Part shown: in pieces, positions 1 through 10,700 of the stretch
How the letters are laid out: each line of letters begins with the position of its first letter
Position numbering within the stretch: position 1 is the stretch's first letter
From: Aspidapion aeneum
Lineage: Eukaryota; Arthropoda; Insecta; Coleoptera; Brentidae
Direction of reading: 5' to 3'
Assembly (NCBI GenBank): GCA_963576565.1
Contig: OY755042.1
Location: forward strand, 15,661,272-15,725,271
Length of the DNA stretch: 64,000 nt
The notes under the pieces: model-generated
Told to the model about the DNA's origin: nothing
Seen by the model: the letters and a program-made list of their open reading frames with translations, nothing else
Database searches by the model: none
Translations under genes and position numbers: made by a program

Positions 1-253
1 ACTGTTTAGGTGAATATACCTAAGCAAACCTGGGTTTTGTACACGCGCTATTTTGATACGCGCTATTTTGAACACGCGCTATTATGAACACGCGCTATTA
101 TGAACACGCGCTATTTTGATACGCGCTATTTTGATACACGCGCTATTTTGATACGCGCTATTTTGAACACGCGCTATTCTGAACACGCGCTATTCTGAAC
201 ACACGCTGTTTTGAAACGCGCTATTTTGGTACGCGCTATTTCGTTACAGAGCC
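1..253. repeat. CGCGCTATTTTGA minisatellite inside a possible TIR element
   Basis: From about 38 to 253 a 15 to 19 bp unit of the type ACGCGCTATTTTGAAC repeats roughly a dozen times with small changes. The block ends CGTTACAGAGCC, which resembles the end of the element at 15136-15539. The flanking 9-mers TAAGCAAAC (left) and AATGCAAAC (right) are similar, so this may be a diverged second member of that family. Confidence 0.6.
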
Positions 254-282
254 AATGCAAACACTTAGTTGATGGAACTTAA

Positions 283-438
283 GGCCTTCACACACACAAT
301 TTACGTAATCCGTAGCATGGCGCATAGCGGGCTTTCAACCAATCAGCGATCGAATAGCAGCGGCCATATTGGATTTACGTAAGAAAAGTCCATACGGTTG
401 AACTTCTTACGCGTTATGTTTTTTTGTGTGTGATCGGC
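283..438. mobile_element. TTAA-flanked MITE, copy 1 (piggyBac-like)
   Basis: A 156-bp element is flanked on both sides by TTAA (279-282 and 439-442) and has ends GGCCTTCACACACA and TGTGTGTGATCGGC. The interior is nearly the same as the copy at 54866-55033, including the block around CGATCGAATAGCAGCGGCCA. TTAA target duplication is typical of piggyBac. No transposase is encoded. Confidence 0.75.
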
Positions 439-443
439 TTTAA

Positions 444-2037
444 CGAGAGGTTTTGTATTAACACACAATGTAAGCCTAGACTTTGCACTTGTCGTGTATC
501 TCTGCAATTATTAAGCTGAATTTAAAAAGCTGACTTGGTGAAAGATAACCCTGTTGAAACCAAAATTAGGAACATATAGGCTTACATTGTGAGTCAGTAT
601 AAACTTCTCTTGTTTCTTAAGTAGTACCTACAGACCCTGTATGCATGACATATTTTAAAGAAATAGAGAAGCGACAAACTGGTCAAAGTCAAAAATTACG
701 AAAATATCGGTCCTCTGTACTGTGATGTTTAGAAAGAGTTGTTAATTATAAGCGCCGGAAAATACAAATATTGATTGAGAGATGACTGCAACATGTAAAA
801 ATCCATTTTTTGAGTCAAAACCGTTTAATTTTAGTTGCTATTATGAAAGTCATGGAACCATAGACGTTAGGTTCGCGTGTTATTGTTTTATTACTACTCC
901 CGAGTCAATGGCTGTGAGACGTGGATTCTGCCAAAGCCGGTGATTTAACATCAAACGAAATGACTTTTGGACAAGAACAGAAGTTAGAACTAATTAAAAT
1001 AATAATAGAAAACATGCATTTCTTTAACGTCCAGGGTTCTATAATTTCTATACCAACTAATAATAAAATACGTATATGTATACGTTAAGTTTATTATATT
1101 ATATTTTGGATATTAGTCTTAAGTAAGTTTTGCGTAATATTAAATATGTAAACAAAATAAATATAATACTGTATATTTAAAAATATTTGAAATGTTTTAA
1201 TAAATACATTTTTAGTTTATTTACATTTAAATAATAAAAACAAAAAAGTCACAAGACCAATAAGTTGCACATTATTTTAAAAATACCTTAACGTTGCGAA
1301 ATGATCCACCGTCAGTTTTTAAAATAGGGGGGGGGGGAGAAAGTGTCCCACAATTAGACAAAAAATGTATTTTCCTAAATAGGCAGGTTACTTTATTAAA
1401 TAAACTAGAACACTTTTTTTAACATAAGTGAAGGCTTGACAAAATTTTTGATAGTAAATTATAAGTGATAAATCAGAGAACAATACAAAAAATGCCTTTA
1501 TAAGATAACTTGAATTAATGTAATTTATCAAGATAAATTCCATTCATTCAAAAAAAAAAAAAAAAAGATGTGATGGAACCAAAAAACCAAACAGGAAAAC
1601 GATTCTATATTATAATTAACCAATTTTATATTATATTAACTTACATATTGATTTAGAAACATTGGCTAATGTAAGCAATTAAATATGTCTGTAATACATA
1701 TGAGTTGTATGTTCTATAGCAACAATCGATTTGATTATTGCTTTACCTACAAAAGTAAAACTGATCAACAGATTGTTTTTATATTATTAGTTATAAAGGA
1801 AAAAATGTTATGTTGATTTTTTATAAAAAAATAAATAGTTTTAAAAGAGCATCACCTAAAATTGTACGTGTAACCATACTATCCATACAAAAAACATCGA
1901 TTTCAATGCGTTAAATTTTAGGTGATTATAGAATATGTCTAATTGTGGAACACTTTCCCCTACTCCTGCTGACTTAAATTATTTTAAAGTGATTTTTAAA
2001 TTTAAGAAGATATTATATAATTTATCTTCAAATTCGA
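444..2037. other. AT-rich 3' flank of SdhB, no gene seen
   Basis: The DNA is AT-rich with a G run near 1327 and an A run near 1551. It must contain the SdhB 3' UTR, but no single poly(A) signal stands out. I see no coding region. Confidence 0.5.
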
Positions 2038-2139
2038 CTATTGCTGCAACCCTACTGGGTTTAATTTCGGTGCTTCTTTTGTGGCGACTCCACCAAGAAG
2101 TTTCTTGATTTCGGCAATCGCCCTGCCTGGATTTAGGCT
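2038..2139 (-). CDS. SdhB: SdhB exon 6 (C-terminus and stop)
   Basis: After a TTACAG acceptor the exon encodes [17 protein letters not shown], then a variable tail, and stops at TAG (2038-2040). [14 protein letters not shown] is the conserved C-terminal helix of SDHB. The upstream exon ends exactly on an AAA codon, so the first residue here is Ser. Confidence 0.93.
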   Translation of the reverse strand, partial: SLNPGRAIAEIKKLLGGVATKEAPKLNPVGLQQ

Positions 2140-5100
2140 CTGTAACAAAGTAAGAGATAATTATATCAATTATTTTATCAAAAAACATATTATAAAAATT
2201 ATTTTATAATACTTTTGCTGTTTGATAGTTTGATTCCTAGAGTTTAAAATAATACCAACCTACAGGTGTAATTAAGATTGGAAATCGTTTTTTTTTTCAA
2301 AAATGGCAGGACGCGCTTTTGTCCAAGATGACCAATTTGACTGAACAGTTTAAAACCCTAGGAAAAATTTTTCAATGGTTTGATGTATAATGCGGAATGG
2401 AATTAGATATCAACTTTAAATTAAAATCTAATGGTAACACTTTTGCTACTTTTTAGGTTATTGTTTAAAACATTATGTCGGCCTAAGAGTATAAATTCAC
2501 TAACAACTTTACATTTTTAAAAGATAAAGGGGCCATATACCTTGTATAAAAGGTAGTTTCAATCTAATCAAAATTTTTTTTGATTATAGGCCGCGCAATT
2601 TTTCTTACCTTTGAGCAGTTTGAGATAATGAGTTAAAAAAAACTATGTTTTTACATTTCATTACCGTAATATAGCTTAAGACTATAAGGTCACAAAAAAC
2701 TTTAAATTTTGAAATTAAAAGGTAGAATTTTTAACTAGTTAGGTAATTTGATTCTTTATTCAAAATGTTTAAATAATTTAAAATTGGTGCAATACTTATT
2801 GAGTGGTGTCGATCAAACAACACTTATTAGACCTATCGATATAATATTGAATAAGCATCACGGTTACTAAAATACTGTGCCAATTTATCAGCACCTAAGC
2901 TCACACGATTCTATACCCACCCTCTTTTTGATTTATGAATTTTATTCATTTTTAAATGGGACCATCTACAGCCAAAACTCAACGCAGGTAACAATTCCTT
3001 TAAAATCGGGCAAGTAGTTTTTGAGTTATACGCGTTGGTCGTTACGGTCAGACATACAGACAGACACACCGACGCAAGGAAGAAACTTGTCTAATTTAGA
3101 CGATCGAATCCTCAATATCGAACTATTTTCTATCATAACCACAAATCTTAAAAAAGTACCCAATTACCCTATTAGTAAACCCCAATGCAGAAAATCGATC
3201 AACTAACTCGTTGTCACAGACAAGTCATAGGCCGCTTGATAGCCTGTATAATGCTCCGCACTTATTCCGCGCGGAAAGGCGATTTTCAAAAGTGCCCAAA
3301 TTGGTAAAGCAGAGTTTATATGGTGATTTCTTCACGTATATTATAAATATGGGTTAGTATCTTTATATGTGACTATTAAACCATTTGCAAAGTTTTAATT
3401 TGCTTATTAAAAAAATTAGATAAAAGTTGTGTATTGAATTATTATAACTTTTCAAATATGTATTATATAATATATTGGACTGGAAAAGTCAATCATGTAT
3501 CAAGGGTTGTATTTGTGCTACATTCAGCTGCCGGTTCTTGCCGGAGTATTAGCTATGACTTATTGTTTCAGCGTTGGCACCGGTTTCACAGGATAAAAAT
3601 CAATCCGATTTGAACTATGTATGTGAAAAAAGTGAATCTAAAGACTACGATAAAGAATATCAGTGCATGGTAAAAAAACCTTGCAAACTTTGATAGTGAT
3701 TGATCTATATTGATATATAGTATAGAAAGATTAATATATTTTGTTAAATTTTTATGAACAAACTATGTTAAATAAATTTGTTATTTGCTTAAGAGGGAAA
3801 AAACGAAAGCGACTCTACCATCTCAAGAATGCACAGTATATTAAAATCACATTTGTTAAACGCTAGTTGACATTTCCTAACTTGCAGCATCAATTTGTCA
3901 AAATTACAACCATAAAAAAAGTTTCAAAATCATCTGAAACGCAAAGATATATATTTGTTTTTGAAATCGGAGCAACTTTTTTTATAATTTTTGACACGAT
4001 CACCATAGCTCACAGTACTATAGTTATAGTATTATACGTGTCAGCTAAAACATCAAAAAGTGACAATAATATCATCATTAAATATATTTTTTAAAGCAAC
4101 ATTACAGTAACGCAGAGTTAATCAAAAAGTAGCAACATGTTTTTAATAAACACAGTTTGCACTTCAACTTAATATCGCAAACGGCTCAAAGAAAAGAGGA
4201 ATTGCGCGGACTATAATCGAAACCCCCCATAACTTAAATATTAAACCAATTTCAAAAAAGCTAAAATATCTGATTAGAGAATTAAAAAACCAAACAAGGT
4301 ATCACTCGACCCTCTTCTTATTTAATGATTTAAAGTTGTTAGTCACCTTATGATCTTAGGCCCACATAACGGTTTTAAGGAATACAGTCGAACCTCTATA
4401 ACTCGAACTTCAAGGGACAACCAAATCAGTTCGAGTTATGGAGAGTTCGACTTCTAGAAATTCGAGTTAAAGAGGTTAAAATTCATATAAAAAGTGCAGG
4501 GACCACTTAAAAGGTTCGAGTTATAGAGAGGTTCGAGTTATAGAGGTTCGAGTTAGAGAGGTTCGACTGTACCTTAAAAAGTAGTAAAATGTTTATTATA
4601 TATCACTAGAAGGCTTGGCTTCGTCCTGTTTAATTTTTTTTTAATATTGTAACTTTTTTTATAAATGTTAATCTTTTTTAAGTGTTTGATGTGAAAACGT
4701 ATTAATAATACTTAAGGTAAGTGAAAACCGGTTTCCTATTGGTTGCCAGAATTACTATAATATAAATCTTTCTCTTTTGTGCTTTGTGTTTATGGCTTTC
4801 TGGGCAAAGACAGCCACAAGTTATGTTACGTGGCCATCTCATTTAGCCTGGTCAAATCTTACATAAACAATACCGTGGTAAAAGCAGCAGCATCTCAAGG
4901 CAGCTGTTGCCAAAATGGAATGTGAATCGACAGCTGTACAGGGTGTTTCCGTATATTTTAACCAAGGTTTACAGCGCTTATTATAAGAGACAGAAAAAAT
5001 ATAAGCTCATTATTAGCGGATAACCAAAAGAAAAATTAATAACCATTAATACTGATAGGTTATTGTTGGTTATTATTAGGATTTTTCAAAAAAACTTCTT

Positions 5101-7745
5101 TTTGTTTCTGCAGGGTCAAATACAATTTTTTATAAAAATTGTATGAAAATTTATCCAACGCCAGCGCTTCAGAAGCCTATAATAGCCTAGTCCGACCAAG
5201 CAGACAACTCAATTCCACAAATTGCCATAATTTTAGACACTGCATTAAAAATATGAATATATTCTAATGAAATACTGCCTCTTCCTGTTACTTGAAAAAA
5301 AAAACTTGGAAAATAATATCTCATGACGCTTCCGGAAATGCAGCCTCAAATATCAGATTTCTATTGCCAAAGCCATAATATTAATAATATTTATTAAAAA
5401 ACTAATAAATTACATATCTTTTGTGGTTTGAATCAAACGTGAAACAGTTGATTATCGACAGCAAAATTTAACCCAATTTGGTTCAAACCCCGATCGCCAA
5501 TATTTTCTGGTTACGATTGGTAAAAAATTTTTATTCGCTAATAATTGGCTATAAATGGAAAAGTTATATGATTTATCCTTTTATCCTTGACCGCTTATAA
5601 TAAGTGCAGTAGGCCTTAGTTGAAATGTACGGATACACCCTGTACATACGATTTAAAAGATCACCTACGTCTAAGCAAGCGATGATCTGTAAAAATGCAT
5701 CATTTGTTTACTAATGCACAAAACGCCGCTAGAACTATTATTGTTTTTTTTTTCCAAACAGGTAGTTTAATTGTTACCCCAACCTCCCTACGTACAGGGG
5801 TTTTGATATAACAGTTTTATGGGAACAGTATTTAATATTTTTTGATAAAACTTTTGACAATTAGTGACGACAAAAATTCCTTAGCGCGCATTTGAATCCT
5901 CAATAAAAAAATAAACCTCAACGTTCAAAAAACGTGCTCAGATTACCTAATTTTTAGTGATTTTTTGATAAATTATTTTGTCTAGAACCATTTTTACTTA
6001 TAGCAATGGGGTTTTAAACGCGCGGTGCATTTAAGTCTCTTCTTAAAAGTACAAATTTGCAAAACTCTGCCCAGACAAGTGTTATACCAAAACCCTTAAA
6101 ATTAGATTTTTGCCAAATATTTATTATTTTTATTCCGATATAACTCTGCACCGCCTCCACAGATTTAACGGCTTTAGGAAATTTTAATTATTTTATAGTT
6201 CCCCTTTATATTACATAATTTTCTTATAAAAGTTATTTCAAAACCCTTACGTGCTCATTATACGCCATTCGCTTAAGAAAAAGCGACCTGATCGACGACT
6301 TGACAGCAGAGATTGGATTTTACAACCAACCAAAATAAAAAGAGTGGGTACACCATGCGTTTGACATTACCATTCTGTAGAGGAGAGGTAAAGGATGTCC
6401 ATAAAACAAAAAGTCGGGTAATATGTGAAATAAGATTAATTCTTAGTTCTGTTTCAATTTCGTTCACCTCATAAAAACATCATTTTAAATCTAAAAATAT
6501 AGGCACTCAAGAATATAGGGTTTTTATCTTCAATATTAAATCAGACCTGCTGATTTTCAATATACATAATTTAAACTGGCCAAATGTGGAGTTACGAACG
6601 CGCCGATTTTTTTACACCAAAAGCAAACCGTAGGTATTTCCTCAAATTTCAATTGTATTTCCTAGTATTTCCCAAGCCCGGTCTTTCCTAGTATATTTTC
6701 CAGTATTTCCCCTAACCTGTACACCAAAAGGAAATACTGAGCCACTCCTGGGTTTCGACTGTTTACCTCTAGGCTATAGCATTAAAAAAACTGATATACG
6801 GACTACTATTATGGGCACTCGTAGGCAACCCGTTAGGCAGCCTAAATAAACTCGCTATACTGTGATTTTATCGCCGCCTTGTTAAAATGGCGGAGACTCA
6901 ATTGTTCTTTTTGTTGCGTTTTTGTTGGAAAATAGAGAAAATCTTGGACTTTCACTACTCCTATGGAAAAAGTAATATTTTAAGACCCTGTACCAGTTTT
7001 TTGCAGTTAGATTTTATTTAAAAAAACTGACAAAAACAAGCACTTGAAATTTCTAAATCAGAGAACAAAATTTCAAAGTAAAAAAAAACGGACGACGGCC
7101 ATTTTGGATTTGCCATTTTTATTTTGGTCAAATACAATCCGTTATGGTGTATAATTCCTGCCATTTTTATTTTGGTCAAATACAATCCGTTATGGTGTAT
7201 AATTCCTGCTGAGGAGCGATATTACAGAGAAAATTCAACACTTTAGTTTTTGAGAAATTGTTTTGTCGACCAAACAATATAGAAAGGTTAGAGAAAACAA
7301 CATATTAAAAAAATTAATAAGAATGTAAAAGTAACTAAAATTTTTTACCATGACCCTCGATTGGGGTTAGAGCAAAAAATTTGAAATGGCTCTCCGTTTT
7401 CGGTCTAGAAACAAATCATATTACTTTTTGGCAACAAACCATTTCTCCCTAATTCGACCCCGCTGAATCCGAATATCTCTGTTGCCAACTCGAAATATTG
7501 ACAGGGATGGAGAAAATCCCCCCCAAACCCCCGTTTTATTTTTCACTTTTATTCAATTTTATCGAAAATTGCAAAGAACAGTTTTTTGTGGAGAACAGAA
7601 TTCCATTTCCAACTATCTATAAAGGGTCAATAAAGTTAGAAAAAGCAAGTAGCTCTTCAGTAGCGTCCGTAAGTTGGGACCATTTCGGAAAAACATATTT
7701 ATTATAGGTTATATAAAATGTTCTCTAATAAACTACACTTCTTGA

Positions 7746-7781
<36 letters not shown>

Positions 7782-10700
7782 CTATATATCGATGGTTGAA
7801 AGGCGACAGTTTTCAAACTTTACAGCCACTTAAAGTATTATTTGTCGCTTAGTTAAAAAAAAAACCAGGATCCATTATTTTTTCATTTGACTTAAGCGAC
7901 AAAAAAATCATCGTAGAAGCCTGAATAATCAAATCAAAACTCTATTTCAAATAATGTGTCGCTTATGACCTTTTGCCTTTCGATATGTACTTTATTGTAG
8001 AACATATAATTTCCCTTTAAAATCTGTAATATAATGTGGGGTTTATGTCACAGGAAAGTCTCCAGGAGCGTACTTATAAAAATACATTTTCAAAAATAAC
8101 CAAAATAATCAATTTTTGTTACATATTTTATGTATTTTTAAAGAAAAATAAGCTTCTTAGGAAAAAAAATACTAGTTATTCTATCCTATAGACCTGGTTA
8201 GTAATTTTTGAGAGTGGCCCTAATATACGGGCGTCCCTGGAGAGTTAGCCATATTTTCTATCACATTTTGTGATACACCGTTTAAAAGGAAATTTCATTA
8301 TCCACCGAAAAGTTTGTGTAAGAAGCTTAGTTTTTAGGAAAATTCGATAAAACCTGTAAAAAAATTGATTAGTTTGGTGATTTTAAATAATTATTTTAAA
8401 TTAAGGACACCACTGGAGCGGTAACTATGAAATAACTTCCACTTTTTTTTTTAAAGAATTTTTATTGTCTATGACGAAGTAATAAACACATTTTTAACGT
8501 GTGAAAAACATGTTTTTTTAATGATATTTTTGAGGGCCCATCGCACCGAATTTTAAAATTCCCTTTCTTAACTATGGATTGCTTTAATTTTAAGCATGCC
8601 TTAGTTTCAAATTTGTTGCACCGAGTAAAAATTTCCTCTCCTTTGTTAAGATGCGGCCACCTTGTGACCCAATCAGGCAACCGCTGTTTCAATCAACAAA
8701 GTTTTTAAACTATGAAAAAAATAGTTTTGTCAAAACCCATCAATTTTCTGTGTCAAGTCGCCTTTAAAAATGTACTTACAAAAATAAAAGTTCTTGAATT
8801 TTTGGAAGATGATGAAATCGAGGTGGTGCTACTCGATTTTTTGTAATTTGGGTTTCCTTGTCGCCTTGTTGGTACAGTCGAGTATTTTTTCTCGGGGTGG
8901 TTTACAATTCCCCATCCAGCCCGGGAAAAAATTCGCGCCCGGCCCAAAAATCTACTGCTCATAAGGCACAGGCCGATAAGGCACCAGCCCATAAGGCTCC
9001 TGTCCATAAGGCAGCGGCCCATACGGCTCCGGCCCATAAATCAAAGGATTAAAAATTATAATCAAATTAGGGTAAAATGTAAAGGCAGAAAGGAAAATCG
9101 TCTTGTTACTTCATGCAGTGCAGTTTAATTTAAATGCAAGGCTCTCTTACACTGGTCCCACCGGGCTGTGTTGAAATAGATACATAGGTATATTTTTTCA
9201 CAAAAACATTATGCCAAAAGAACCAAAATCTAGCCGTTATTTTATGCAATAAAGTTTTTCAAAATCATTTTTAATTATTTAAAAAAAACATGATTTTTTC
9301 TTTATTTACTTAAAAAACACAAAACTCACTTTAATCACAACACTTTGCTCATTTGTAGGTATTGTCAGTTGCTATGGCTATGCCAGACGGGTAACATTAT
9401 GTGACAAGCATCTTATGTTTAAGCAACTCTTAAAGAACAGTAAAGTCACGAAAAAAGCTGACTTCATTTTAACAAGACTAAGGAAGGAATAAGTCTGCCT
9501 TTAAGCTCGGTGCAACGAAATTTTACAAAATAAGGTATTCTTTAGGCTAAGAAACGAAAAAAATACTCTGCCAATCTATGGGCACCTAAGCTCACACTAG
9601 GTACTATAGTTATAGTGTACGTGTGAGCTTATATAACTAAAAACTGAAATATATTTTATTGAACTCCAGACTCAATTACCGTTCGTTTGATACCACACAA
9701 GCTATGCTTTGACTTAAACTTTAATTTTTCAAATCTACCCCCACCTTTTTTTAAAAACTAATATGTATTTTGTTTAACTCCAGACTCAATTACCTTTCGT
9801 TTGATATAACACACGCCATATTTCCACATAAACACTAATTTTTTTAATTTACCCCCACCCTTTTTTTAATAGTAAAATGTATTTTATTTAACTCCAGACG
9901 CAATTACCTTTCGTTTGATATCACACACGCCATATTTTTACATAAACTCTAATTTTTGAAATATACCCCCACCCTTTTATTTGGCTTGTGTTTGGTGGAT
10001 TTTGTTCATTTTTAAATGGGACCATCTCGACCCAAAATCCAGCGTAGGTACCAAATTTCATTAAAATCGGACAAGCGGTTTTTGAGTTATGCGCGTTGGT
10101 CGTTACAGACAGACAGACAGACAGACGGCGAAACAAAAAAGTTTCAAAATCATCTGAAACGCAAAGATATATAAAAAAATTTGAAATCGGAGCAACATTT
10201 TTTTTCTCGAAAAAATTAGGATCACTATAGCTCACACTACTATAGTATAGTAGTGTGAGCTAAAAGTCGGTGCGATGGGCCCTAAATCACCTCCATTTAC
10301 GGATGTCGCTAGAGAGTTTGTTATAAGTCAGACCCCACCGAGTTTCGCAATGTTGAAAAGGGAATTTTACTGTCTACAATAAAGTATAGTATATATTTTT
10401 TCATATTAAGCTTAGTTTCTGAGAAAATTAGATAAAACGTGTAACAAAAATGGTTTACTTTCTGTTTTTTTTTAAATTGTTTAATTTACGGATGCCCCCA
10501 AGGTTTTACTTATGAAACCAATCCGATCATGTTATACATCATTTTAAAGGAAATTTTATTGACTATAATAATGTTTTCCTGTAGACATTAGTTTTTTAAA
10601 AAATCGAATACTTGGGGAAAAAATGGGTATTTTTTCAAATTTTTTAAATTACTTCAATTAACGGACGCAACTGGAGAGTGTTATCAGTGTAACTGTATTG

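Noticed and set aside
38..253. CRISPR-like array at the window start
   Set aside because: There are no spacers and the unit length varies from 15 to 19 bp. It is a degenerate minisatellite.
9921..10235. 104-codon minus-strand frame with [15 protein letters not shown]
   Set aside because: It is a translation of the hairpin-family repeat and its GACA microsatellite. The same text appears at 39590 and 51510.
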